This document shows positions 26,314-36,681 of a stretch of 64,000 nt of DNA, piece by piece. The stretch covers positions 35,001-99,000 of the forward strand of contig JAMPIV010015253.1 in the NCBI GenBank assembly GCA_024509875.1, in the 5' to 3' direction. The stretch's first letter is position 1. Each line of letters begins with the position of its first letter. Source of the DNA: Oreohelix idahoensis. Lineage: Eukaryota > Mollusca > Gastropoda > Stylommatophora > Oreohelicidae. The notes under the pieces are model-generated. The model searched no databases. It was not told the origin of the DNA and saw only the letters and a list, made by a program, of their open reading frames with translations. The position numbers and the translations under genes are program-made.

Positions 26314-26469
26314 ATTTCGCTCAGAATTATTTCAAAATACAGTAACTATTTGAAAAATAGCGTAACATATGTCATGCATCTTTTAGCAGTATAAAAAGTA
26401 GAATTATTTTGCATTTTATTAATTTTTAATAAGTTATATAATAAAAATGAAACGGAGCAAATAACAGTT

Positions 26470-26610
26470 TCCCAAAAATATATTTATTTACAAATATCTT
26501 AAGAACCCGATGTGATAGAGATAAACGGATTTCAGATTTGAAATCAGCACAAGAAACTGACCTAAGAAAACTTATTCTTATATAAGAAAGAAAAATGTTG
26601 TTTGTCAGTG
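26470..26610 (-). repeat. right terminal inverted repeat
   Basis: Reverse complement aligns with 24455-24600. The outermost bases are CAGTG followed by TAA. Confidence 0.75.
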
Positions 26611-26613
26611 TAA

Positions 26614-27596
26614 TTTCAAATATGCTGGTTTGGGATTTGGGGAAGGGGGGGGTGGTGGAGGGGGGGGGGGGGGAGAAGGGCGATTTCAAAATATTCCTGA
26701 CATGGAAACATTTTGAACGTAATTTAAAGGTCGCGTTATCCATATATGGCAATCGAGATATTCAAATATTCTCATTAATGATTACATACAACTTCTTACA
26801 TCTACCCCGAAATATTACAACATTTCCGCTCAAGTGTGTCTGTCATCGCACCAGGTCGATACTTGACCGGCGCTCCTTATGCAAACACAAACTCCTGTTT
26901 GACCATCTGCGCTGTGTCTTATCATGACAAGAATTAGTCGGTCACACGAGCCATATCAGCGCTAAGTAAACTCGCTTGGCCATTTACGTGCGAAAACAGT
27001 CGCACCCTTGTGGTACAATAGGATTTCTGTCGGTCAACCTTGCATCACCGTCTACTCTATCCGCGGGGATAGACAGGTAAACACACAGACATGACAACTA
27101 TCGCTGAGAGGAGTGTAAGAATGTTTAAAAATGAGAAAATATCTGCTACACAGCAGAAAGAAATGGTGCTACTATTGAAAAGCACTAAATTAAATCAGTA
27201 CAACAAATGAACTGAGTACTGCCGTAGTGAAAAAGAGATCGAGAGGGGTCGTCCAATTCTGTCACAAGCACATCATTAGGACCCATTGGTTCTGGAAAAA
27301 ATTTCATCAAATATATTCTCAGTTCTTGGAACCGAATCCGGTAACTTTAGAATTAGAGCGGACGCCATACCTCTTAGTCACTCTGACCCCCATTATAGAA
27401 AGAAGGACAATAAGCAACAGAAAAGGAACACAAGTGATAAGCTTACCCAGGAGTCAAAGCAAGGTCTATACCATCAACGCCCTTGTCTCGCTGCGAGAGG
27501 GAATCATGAAAAAACACACACCAAACTAAGCGCTGCAAAATTGATGGTGGCTATGTTCACGAAACTATACGCAACTATGAAATAAATGACTGTCAC
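26614..27596. other. unassigned sequence with G-rich run and dispersed repeat
   Basis: A strongly G-rich stretch at about 26640-26678 could form a G-quadruplex on the plus strand. The part 27320-27400 (TAGAATTAGAGCGGACGCC...) matches 34040-34110, so it belongs to a dispersed repeat of unknown type. No coding region is supported. Confidence 0.5.
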
Positions 27597-27790
27597 GGGT
27601 TGCCTCCCCTTGCTCTGCAGTAGTGATCCAACAGTGGCCAAGACCTAGAGTATCTAATGAGTCTTCAAAGGTGTCTACCTTTGCACATTATTACTCTTGT
27701 GAAGGATAATGATGCTTCTACCTCAAGGAAGTTTTCACAAGATATTTCAGAAGTCGAGAACAATGCTAAATGGGTCGGAGCACGTTAACT
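27597..27790 (+). repeat. dispersed repeat family R1, copy 1
   Basis: Starts TGTCACGGGTTGCCTCCCC and shares CTAGAGTATxTAATG, GGTxTCTACCTT and ATAATGATGCTTCTACCTC with an inverted copy at 60950-61130. The first part recurs at 58915-58975. Class unknown; it could be an LTR or DNA-element end. Confidence 0.7.
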
Positions 27791-28522
27791 TTTTATCTGA
27801 CCCGCCGCCTTTTGTGAAGATGTATATTGTATGATTTAGCTCGTTCGAGCCCCTAGCGAAATTCCTCTTATTATTCTTAATGGCTATTCAGATGTAGATA
27901 TAACTATATATATATATTAAAATGCGGATTCAGACGTGTGCAGTTCGCTCTGTAATAATTAATTCAACTATGACTTTGTCAAAATCAACATATACGAATT
28001 TAATGATCAATTACTTTGAAACAAATGTAAATAAATATGACTGGTGATTATGAAAAAATAAGTTTCGTCATTGAAACTTGGTTTTAGGACTGGAATACAG
28101 TTCTGTGGTTTTGACCTGTTAAAAACGGGACTTGCCAAAATGTTGAAGTGCCAATGCTATTTTCTCGTAGATCCGTCTCTGTGGTGAGGGGCACGTTTCC
28201 AGATTAGTTCAGGAAGTAACCTCTCCTAGTCAAAGCAAGAATTTTCAGGCGTCGATCTCAAGCTTCGAACCACAGACAAGTAGTACAGCAAATGGTCTCT
28301 CCGGTTGTACCACAAATAGTGGGGTCGCCTCGTACTGGTACCACAAACTTTAGAGGGAATAAAAGAACAATTCCGCTGCTAAATATTTGTTTGCCTGTTA
28401 TAAATCAGGCGCTTTTCCCCGCTGTCCGTCAGCCGTTTGTTTTCTCAGATTATTTTGTTTTACTCTTCCTGAGCGTATGTGCTAACAATTGAATTCAATA
28501 CCATAATTCCCCCGTAAGTACC
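27791..28522. other. unassigned sequence
   Basis: AT-rich with no coding region I can support. The small open frame near 28292-28492 has no recognisable domain. Confidence 0.4.
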
Positions 28523-29125
28523 TCGGTCGGTCAGTCACATTTTGCACACCGTCATTTGCGCACTTTTTTCTTTTTTTGAGAGAGCACATTAACTTTCAGC
28601 CACAGCTAAGGGGCTGCAACTGTGGTTGAAAGTTAGGCAATAATTGTATTGTTTCCCCTTATATGTACTCTCCCGACAATAGAAAAAGTGCGCAAATGAA
28701 GGTGTGCATGAACAGTTTTATTATGGAAAGAAGCCAACAACACGATTGATAAATAGTACATGAACTGGAGTTTCGCCAAACTTCAAACGTTGTTCTCAAA
28801 GGCAGTAAGTCGACCATGGCTTCTCAGTAAGTCGACCAGGGCAAGATTTTAAAAGATGCACGAACAATTACGAGACATGTTGTCATAAATGAAATGTTAG
28901 TTATTTAGTCAATTTACGTTCCATTATCACTGCTCCACATGTCATTCAGGTAAGGTTACTCCATGTCTTCATATTTAATACATCCATATAATTTTCACTA
29001 CAGATATATACTGACGGTCGCCTGCAATGAAATGACCACAGTAGTGATAGTACCGTCTGTAATTCATGTAGCAGAAACAACACACTATAATTAATAACCT
29101 GTCAATGTTGACGGGTTATTGCTAG
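28523..29125 (+). mobile_element. Helitron-like non-autonomous element, copy 1
   Basis: The 3' end has a perfect 10-bp stem (AACCTGTCAA / TTGACGGGTT, 29096-29117), then ATTG and CTAG (29122-29125), followed by T. This is the hallmark Helitron 3' terminus. The left part holds an inverted pair around GCACACCGTCATTTGCGCAC (28545-28580 and 28690-28715). The 5' end is put at TCGGTCGGTC because the second copy at 34659-35322 shares it; that border is less certain. No protein is encoded. Confidence 0.65.
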
Positions 29126-29394
29126 TAATGCATATAATTCAGTACGCGCAACAGATGTAGTTCAATACTGCCGGAGAGGAAAAGCGAGCTTACATATTGT
29201 GTCGCAAAGACACGGAAAGGACCTAGATATTTACAGACCCATTAACTTAAATAGCTTTCTTATTAGCAAGTATAAGCGAAGTAATATACGCACAGACGCT
29301 GAAATATGTGTCTCTAGTAGATAGTTGACTGAGATGGTACAACAACAAAATATATATAGGCTCGTTTACGTTACGGATTTTGGAACACTTACTT

Positions 29395-29640
29395 ACTTTA
29401 GACGTTCCTCTTCTACGCTGAAGTGTAGAGGTTTGTCAGATAGAGTGCCATTATACTCTATCACTGTCATCCTCCTGGACTTGTTCCAATCTAGTCCTTT
29501 GTCCTTCATAGATTGTCTATTGTTGTTATCCCATTGAACTCTTGGTCGTCCTGGAGTTCTGGGTCACTGACTCTTGGTTTCCAGTGTTTGTTGTGGTAGC
29601 CGATCTTCTTCCATTCTGCATAAATGACCAAATCATCAAA
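29395..29640 (-). pseudogene. LINE reverse-transcriptase C-terminal remnant
   Basis: Minus-strand reading gives GRPRVQWDNNNRQSMKDKG then LDWNKSRRMT. This matches the RTE/Jockey-style C-terminal pattern GRP...W.DN.R..M...GL.W..A. It is too decayed to assign to a clade and is unlike the two RTE copies elsewhere in the window. Confidence 0.5.
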
Positions 29641-29662
29641 ATTGGGACTGTTCCATATAGAT

Positions 29663-29930
29663 CTGGGAGCCGCGGTAGCATAGTGGTTTGTGCACTGGCT
29701 TCCTAGCTCAGTTGTCTATGGTTCGATCCCCAGATGAGGTGGGAATTTTAGGCCGCAAACGGCTCTTGTGTCGACCCAGCCCCAATTGGGTACCAGAGCA
29801 ACTCTGGGAAGGTTAAGGCGGCCGGCGTGATGCTGATCACATCACCCCTAGTGTGCCGATGGTCAAGAAAATATGGGCCAAACACCATATTCCCAATATG
29901 ACTCAATGGGCGTGTAACGGGATCCTTTTT
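29663..29930 (+). mobile_element. tRNA-headed SINE, family 1
   Basis: Pol III promoter boxes are visible: A box TAGCATAGTGG (29676-29686) and B box GGTTCGATCCC (29720-29730), spaced as in tRNA genes. The 268-bp element is flanked by an 8-bp duplication ATATAGAT (29655-29662 and 29931-29938). The body after the tRNA head does not fold as a tRNA and probably holds a conserved SINE central domain. Confidence 0.85.
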
Positions 29931-30199
29931 ATATAGATATGCAGGGGCTTGATTTTGAGGCCATGACGTATCGTCTGGTTGCTGACTATGTATCTTCTTG
30001 TTACTTCAACCAACCACCTTCCTCAGATATCCCATTTCTTAGGTTTGGAGCTGGCTTTTGTGGGCTGTAGCCATGGGGATTAGGGAACACAGAAATAAAA
30101 AACATAAAAACCATGGAAACCCGACGACTGTGAGAAGTCAGTAAATAAAAAAGGTAAATAGCAGACATTTGTAAGATGGGAAGAAGGAAGGTACTAGAC

Positions 30200-32742
30200 C
30201 AGAGGTTTTCAAACTTTTTTGGTCCGCGGCTCCCTTGACCTGTGCATAAATCACCGCGGCTCCTCTCTATACTATATATTATATATAAGCAATTGTACCC
30301 AAAAAGATATTAATGACTTCTGAATGTGCATATTTTACATCTGATACTAATTGTGGGGGGTAAATAAGTTAAGTTTCGGACACAAAATAAATAAGACTGT
30401 ATTTATTTTGTCAATGAAAAACTAAATTAATTTAATCAACTTACAGTTTTATGACACCTTATACCAGTCACAAAGTCAATGAGAAAGATGAGCTTGCTTC
30501 TTCATCATCAGTTCTTCAAATCTGGGCACAAATTTGGAAATTGCGATTAGAATCTCCTTCTCGACGTTCAATCGCGATCTGTATTTTGTTTTGATGGCGG
30601 CCAATGCAGAAAAGCCTGTCTCACACAAGTAGGATGTTGCAAATGGAATCAAAACGCGTAGGGCCTTGCTGCCTACTTCTGTATATTCCTGGTTCACCAA
30701 GCTCCAAGACTCTGGTAGTGATGAAGAGTCGAACTTCGATTTCAGTGTGGAGTCCGATGAAATATCAATAAGCTGCTCTTGCTCTCTAGTAGTGAGTGTA
30801 GATGGGAATTCTGTACTGAAGGGATTTTTGATCCAGGTGTGTTGGTCAGTCTCTTCTGAAAAGTACTTGCCAAAGTAAACACTGAGCTGTGTTAAGTGGT
30901 CAACAAACACAGCCTTCAGTTCTTCACTCAGCTCCAAGTCATTGTCTTCTAAACAGGTGTGCAGAGAAGGAAAGCAGTAATTTACGTCTTTCTTGTCTAA
31001 CTTTTCCTTCCACAACAGCAATTTTTTTTTCTGAAGGCCGAAATTCTATCTGACAGCTGCAGAATATGGGTCTCAGTACCTTCAAGTGACACATTTAAAG
31101 TATTCAGTTTTTCGAAGACATCACTAAAGATATGCTAGCTTCAAAACAAAGTCGTTGTCCACGAACTTTTCAGAACTAGAATGTTTTTCTTCGACAAGAT
31201 AACAATAAAGCTCATTCCTGAGTTCATACACCCTTTTGATGACATTTCTGCGTGAAAGCCAGCGAGAGTTGCAATAATAAAATAGCGAAGTGTGTTCAGC
31301 TCCCATGTAGATGCACATTTGCTCGAAACACCTACACTTTAGTGGCCGCGTCTTAATGAAATTTACTACTTCGATTACCGATTGAAGGACTTCATTAAGG
31401 GCAGGGCTGATGTTTTTGGATGCCAGTGCTTCCCTGTGAATGATGCAATGAGTCCAGACACAGAAAGGAGCTTTCTTCCGAATCAAGGCTTACAGTCCGC
31501 CATAGCAGCCAGCCATTGAACGACCTCCATCAGTGTACACACCTACACATTTCTCCCATATTGTCATCTATAAATCGCACATAACAGATTAGATACGCAT
31601 CATTGTGCATATCTGTAGCTTCATCTAGCTGATTAGCGAAATCACATTTGAGTTTTTCAATCAACTGGTCATTAACATCGTCAGCCATCTCAATTATTCG
31701 ACGACTAATAGTGCTATCTGACAAAGGCACACTCAGCAATTGCTTGGCGGCAGACTCACCTATCACAGTAGACACCATGTCCACAGCAGCAGGTAAGATA
31801 AGGTCTTCCGCAATGGTGTGGGGTTTCTTTCTCTTTGCTACATGGTAAGCAACTTTGTAAGATGAAAGAAGAGCCTTTGAAGGAATCGTAGTTTGTTTAG
31901 TGAACGTTGCTTTTTGTTCTGTCATTTCTTTTAACTTGCGAGAAAAGTACTCAAGTGGTCGGTTCACCAAACTGCCATGAACTGATTCCAAATGTCGTCT
32001 CATTTTATTGGGAAGCATACTTTCAGTGGCCAGAACTTTAAAACAAATGACACACTGTGGGCGTTCTTCATTTCCCACAGTAGTGCACGAAAACCCGTAG
32101 TGCAGGTAACTGTCGTCATACTTCCGATGTTTTCGTCTCCGTTCGTCTTTAGAACTGCACGACGCCTCAGAAATATCTCGTTTTGCAACACTTAATTAAT
32201 AATTTTTCCATACTGTCTGAAAAACAGAGACAATTACACAACACAATTTAAAACACACTGCATTGGACATAACTACATCCAAACTACAAAACAGCAAGAC
32301 CAGACATATTTTAATTATTGTGACACGTGGTACGACTCGACTGCCATCTACCAAAACAGTAGTAATAACAAGCCAGCCTGCTAGAGGTCACTAGCGCACA
32401 GCTAATAAACACAGTCGGCTTGGACGATCGCTGTTGTGTCATCTCATCTCTTAACACCAGCATCCGCCATAATGACATCAGAGTTAGTGATCAGCTGTTC
32501 GTAACATAGACTTACTCTGGAGTTTTATGGTGCATTTATCAATAACTTCTAGTACCTAATGACACGTACTGGTGCATGTAATAATACCTAGGCGCAAACA
32601 TGTCGTTCAACGAAGATCTATATTTATTGATGGACCTTGGCTCATAATATCGAGCCCAACACTTTTCCCAAGCCACCGCGACGCCCTTAGCCGAAGGCCG
32701 CGACGCCCCTGGGAGCCACGACGCACAGTGTGAAACCCTCTG
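30200..32742 (-). mobile_element. hAT DNA transposon (ZBED5-like)
   Basis: Exact 8-bp duplications TACTAGAC sit at 30192-30199 and 32743-32750, as expected for hAT. Both ends start CAGAGG(T/G)TTTCA on reading inward and share GGCTCCC a little further in. Length 2,543 bp. A transposase in several frames fills the minus strand. The right end contains repeated CGACGCCC-type sequence next to the terminus. Confidence 0.95.
30476..32193 (-). pseudogene. hAT transposase, ZBED5/SCAND3-like, frameshifted
   Basis: Reading leftwards, the N-terminal part opens after a stop near 32193 with a KYDDSYLHYGFSC block, then a BED-type zinc finger (CVICFKVL...RRHLESVH, near 32030-31960). The frame 32078-31530 continues through MADDVNDQL and ATDMHNDAYLICYVRF. 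The frame 31486-31124 has CIIHREALASK and SRWLSRRNVIKRVYEL. The last frame (31021-30476) ends in the hAT dimerisation-like block SYLCETGFSALAAIKTKYRSRL. At least two frameshifts (about 31500 and 31080) and the lack of an initiating ATG make it inactive. It would bind the element ends and catalyse cut-and-paste transposition. Confidence 0.9.
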
Positions 32743-32899
32743 TACTAGACAACAGAAAAGTTGGTAGAAGTGTTAAAAAATAAGAAAATTCTCAAAATAT
32801 GGGAACTTTGCCCACACTTGGCGTATGTCATAACGTTTACGCTCTATCGTTTATCGCTAAGCTCCTGATAATTATTGACTGTTAAATTACTAATGGTAG

Positions 32900-33110
32900 T
32901 CAAATAGCAGATACTGCCGTAGGGTAATGAAGTGCTAGAGACTACACTAACTAGGTCCAGCATGGAGAGGTGGGGTGACCAGTTGCCTTCCTCGCTGCCT
33001 TTTCTTCCCTAACACAAGAGCAAAGTTAGGTTCCCATTTACATCTGGGTAGATTGGAGCGTGATGATACCGTGAATCGCTCTACCCACTCTGTCAATAGG
33101 ACGCTCAAAT
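32900..33110 (-). mobile_element. SINE family 2, decayed copy
   Basis: Aligns with the SINE at 35685-36210: GAGCGTCC head, CACGCTC, then (C/T)ACCCAG(A/G)T followed by (G)TAAATGG(G/A)(A/T)ACCT, CTCTTG(T/A)GTTAGGGA and a CTCTAGCACTTCA-type tail. The A-box region is partly lost. Confidence 0.65.
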
Positions 33111-33589
33111 ATCTTGTACTAGATAAATTAATTGAACTGTTTTTGTTTGTTTTAAAACAACGTAACGTTACTCAACGAATCAATGGTCGTGGCTAAACTC
33201 CGCCCCCACTCAGTGTACCAGGAAAACGATCGGTCAGAGAAGGTCATGACTTTTCCGATGCATTCTTCTACTTAGCTGATTCTAACTATTTTTTTACATG
33301 TTGGAGGAGAGCGGGGGATAGGAAGTTGTAGGTAGGGTTTGAGGAATCAAGTAACCACTTTACACCTTTCACCGAGTTTTAAAAACTTGTTATTCAAATC
33401 TCCGTTAAGATTTATGGCGGGACGTCTGCTAGACTAGCTCCTGGCAGTTTTCAAAACGCTGACAAATCATGGCTGCATTGAACGTAACCTGATAAGTTCA
33501 GACGTATCGCTGTCAGCGTGAAATCCGTCATACTTCGATCAGCGTCGGCTACAAGTTAACAGCGCTAAGTAAAGGAACTTTTAGCTTGT
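33111..33589. other. unassigned sequence
   Basis: No coding region, RNA gene or clear repeat recognised. Confidence 0.4.
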
Positions 33590-33639
33590 TTAACCCCCTT
33601 TTTTCTTTTCCTTTTTCGTGTTGATGTGTGTATGATAAG

Positions 33640-34120
33640 CTGGTTTGGTTTGGTTTGGTTTGGTTTTAAAGACATCTTCATTGCACACGGACAACTCCAT
33701 TATTTTTCCGATCTCCTCACGCAAGGAGAATCTCAGCACTGTGCATGATCTCCGTAGCACCACGGATGATCTCAGTGTGTGTGTATAGGGATCACGCATT
33801 CTATAAATATTGTTGTGGTGGGTAAGTTTCCTAATTTTTAAATTTTGCCAATGCAGCGGCCGTATGACCTACTCTTTACGATTTCCAACTGCCGATGGAT
33901 TTTTAACGTGCGCACTTGCACAGGGGGACCTCCTATCTTTTCGCCCTTAACCGAGAAGGTTAGGCATCAGATATCACTACCCAGGAGATCAGGGGGAAGT
34001 ATGACATCATTAGGAACCACGGTCCCATCAATTATATTCCCTGTACTGGGAGCGAAACTGATACCTTTAGAATTCGAAGCGGATGCCATACCCCGTAGTC
34101 ACTCTAATAAGCTGGTTGCA
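33640..34120. repeat. dispersed repeat family R2 with (TTTGG)n run
   Basis: A (GGTTT)n run (33642-33668) precedes CACACGGACAACTCCAT and GATCTCCTCACG, which recur in modified form at 51620-51665. The right part (34020-34110) matches 27320-27400. It is a composite or a poorly bounded dispersed repeat; class unknown. Confidence 0.5.
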
Positions 34121-34658
34121 ATGTCTTAGTGTGGGAATAATTGTTTATCTTGTTATGCTGTTCGGGTGCGTAGAAATATTCATGGGGATTTGAACGAAAA
34201 TCGTCTGTAACTAACAATGAAAAACTCCTTCCAGCTTTTCTGGAAACTACGGAAACGGCGTGCATTGCACACCCATTAATTTTGTTCATGTTGCATTGAC
34301 CATAAGTCATGATAAGTTTGACTTCAAAGATCCAGTGAAGCTGAAATGGAATGGATATAAATGAAATAGCCACACTAGAATTTGTGCCGTCATCGGTACG
34401 TGCAGAAGAAAAGAACACGATATAATTATTTCATGTCTTGTTTTGGCGGGTTACTTGCTCATTGTTACAGGATTTTATGTGCAGTTTTATTATGTGCTAC
34501 ATGAATAACTAACGGGACGTTCTGTTACCTCTTTGCGTCTTGTGTGGCAAAGAAATATATGTGGAGACATGTGTTCTTCCTGTGTCTCACAAACAAGGCA
34601 CAATCTTGCGGCATTTGGTACCTGCTAAATTGTAATTTTTATATAACTATCGTAACAA

Positions 34659-35322
34659 CTAGCAATAACCCGTCAAACCTGACGGGTTTTTAATTATAGT
34701 GTGCTGTTTCCGTTCTCAGATGAGCAGATAGAAGTACATTCTTAGAGTGTTTTTGGTTTCTTTCCATTATACAGTGTAATCAAACTGTTCACGAACACCG
34801 TCATTTGAACGCTTTTCTTTGTTGATTTTAACTATTGTCGGGAGAGTATACATAATGGAAACAATAAAATTTTTCAACACGGTTGCATTCCTCAGCTGTG
34901 ACCAACGTACACACGGCAAGAATTATGTTATTTTAGACTCAATTTAAAAGTTCTTTGATGACAACATTTCGTGTGAAAGTGCATGGATTGTTTTCAACGA
35001 GTGTTCCCTGACAATAAGTGGTTTTAATAAAAACTTTCAAGTTTTCATGATTTGTACATCGGGTGCGGGCGACATAGATCTGGCCGGGTCCGAAAATACA
35101 ATTCACTTTGGTATGTTATTGGCTCATGCACACCAATTTTTATGCACTTTTTCTTTGTCGAGCGCTACTATTTTCGTGAAAGAATAAAAAAAAAAAAACC
35201 AAAAAAAAAAAAAAAAAAAACGAAATTATTTATTTTATATAACACCCACGCGCAAGTTGCACACCGTGCGTTGCGCACTTTTTTTTCTGGCGCGAGTTAT
35301 TGTTTTGAGTGAGACCGACCGA
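34659..35322 (-). mobile_element. Helitron-like non-autonomous element, copy 2
   Basis: The minus-strand 3' end has a 9-bp perfect stem (AACCCGTCA / TGACGGGTT), then ATTG, CTAG and T. It shares with copy 1 the AATTATAGTGTG segment, CACCGTCATTTG and TTGTCGGGAGAGTA, all in opposite orientation. The presumed 5' end TCGGTCGGTC is near 35322. An A-rich run (35186-35220) lies inside. No coding capacity. Confidence 0.65.
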
Positions 35323-35684
35323 CGTAACATACATCGGTAATTATATTAGTTGGGATAAGACTTACTGCGACGTCAAAGTCTTTTATCTTAAGACATACGC
35401 CGTAATATAACCGATGGACCTTGTGCCTAGGTTTAACTGAGCGCCCCTCGCCAAAAAAAACGAAATTTCTAATTGAAGAAAAATATCAAGAAAATTTTGT
35501 TTTGTATATGCGTCCGTCACGTGTCTGCGTCCAATTATCTACCCAGTTATCAGTAAGTGCTACATACAAGCGTTCAATAACCTTCTGTCAAGTGTTTTGA
35601 TTGTGCATGTATACAAATTGAGATTTGTACGGTTAGAATATATGAACTTTTTGCATTAGAAAATGAATGCTGTCCTATATAAGT
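35323..35684. other. unassigned sequence
   Basis: No feature recognised. Confidence 0.35.
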
Positions 35685-36052
35685 AAAAGGTAGTCCCAGA
35701 GCAAATATTAAGGTAGTGAAGTGTTAGAGACTTCACAATACTATGTCAAGCTTCGAGAGGCGGGATGATCAGTTGTAAAAGGTAGTCCCAGAGCAAATAT
35801 TAAGGTAGTGAAGTGTTAGAGACTTCACAATAGTATGTCAAGCTTTGAGAGGCGGGATGACCAGTTGTAAAAGGTAGTCACAGAGCAAATATTAAGGTAG
35901 TGAAGTGTTAGAGACTTCACAATACTATGTCAAGCTTCGAGAGGCGAGATGACCAGTTGTAAAAGGTAGTCCCAGAGCAAATATTAAGGTAGTGAAGTGT
36001 TAGAGACTTCACAATACTATGTCAAGCTTCGAGAGGCGGGATGATCAGTTCT
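35685..36052. repeat. 4 x 92-bp tandem repeat (SINE tail)
   Basis: Units start at 35685, 35777, 35869 and 35961, each beginning AAAAGGTAGTC and ending near GATGA(T/C)CAGTTGT. Only a few bases differ between units. Only the last unit joins the SINE body. Confidence 0.93.
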
Positions 36053-36210
36053 CTTCCTAGTTGCAATTTCCATCCCTAACTCAAGAGCAGATTCAGGTAT
36101 CCATTTATACCTGGGTATACTGAGCGTGACGGCACCGTATATGGAACTTATTTTTTTTGGCGCGATAAGTCAGCGCTCTAACTACTATGCCAACGGACGC
36201 TCATAGTTAT
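35685..36210 (-). mobile_element. SINE family 2 with amplified 3' tail
   Basis: The minus-strand head has a tRNA-like A box (TTGGCATAGTAGTTAGAGC near 36175-36195) and the body continues through ACGCTCAGTATACCCAGG and TAAATGG. Its 3' region is then repeated four times as a 92-bp unit (see 35685-36052). Confidence 0.7.
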
Positions 36211-36250
36211 AAGGCCAGTATCAAATACCCGGTACACTTGTTATCTTTTA

Positions 36251-36681
36251 CCAATGTTTCCCAAATTGTGGTACCTCTACCTATGAGGGTACACTTGGTG
36301 TTTCCCAAATTGTGGAAAATCTATATACGAGAGTATACTTGTACCAGTGTTTCCCAAATTGTGGTACATCTACCTAGGAGGGTACACTTGTAGCAGTGTT
36401 TCCCAAATTGTGGTACATCTACCTACGAGGGTATACTTGTACCAGTGTTTACCTAATTGTGGTACATCTACATACGAGGGTATACTTGTACCAGTGTTTA
36501 CCAAACTGTCGTACATCTACATACGAGGGTACACTTGTACCAGTGTTTCCCACATTGTGGTACATCTACCTACGAGGGTACACTTGTACCAGTGTTTCCC
36601 ACAATGTGGTACATCTACCTACGAGGGTACACTAGTGCCAGTGTTTCCCAAATTGTGCTACATCTACCTACGAGTCTACAC
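36251..36681. repeat. 9 x 49-bp minisatellite
   Basis: Nine units of the type CCAGTGTTTCCCAAATTGTG followed by GTACATCTACCTACGAGGGT and ACACTTGTA. Units differ at a few positions and one is slightly short. CAGTGTTTCCCAAA resembles the ends of many hAT elements, so the array may have grown from a hAT-type MITE end. Because 49 is not a multiple of 3, repeat-like open frames appear; they are artefacts. Confidence 0.92.

Larger units (their letters stand above)
24455..26610 (-). mobile_element. CACTG...CAGTG terminal-inverted-repeat transposon with orphan protein
   Basis: Ends are CACTGGCTAACA (left) and TTTGTCAGTG (right), in terminal inverted repeats that stay alignable for about 130 bp (for example AAATCTG..A..CCGTTT.TCTCTATCA on both sides). 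Flanks are TAA on each side (24452-24454 and 26611-26613), a 3-bp duplication. CACTA-type (CMC/EnSpm) transposons have CACT-starting ends and 2-3 bp duplications, so that superfamily is the nearest fit. The single gene inside belongs to a family I know only as an uncharacterised multicopy animal protein. Confidence 0.8.

Noticed and set aside
29663..29735. Functional tRNA gene
   Set aside because: A and B boxes are present but the acceptor stem and anticodon arm do not form, and a SINE body with target duplications follows.
35685..36681. Possible CRISPR-like arrays
   Set aside because: The 92-bp and 49-bp units are contiguous tandem repeats without variable spacers, and the genome is animal.
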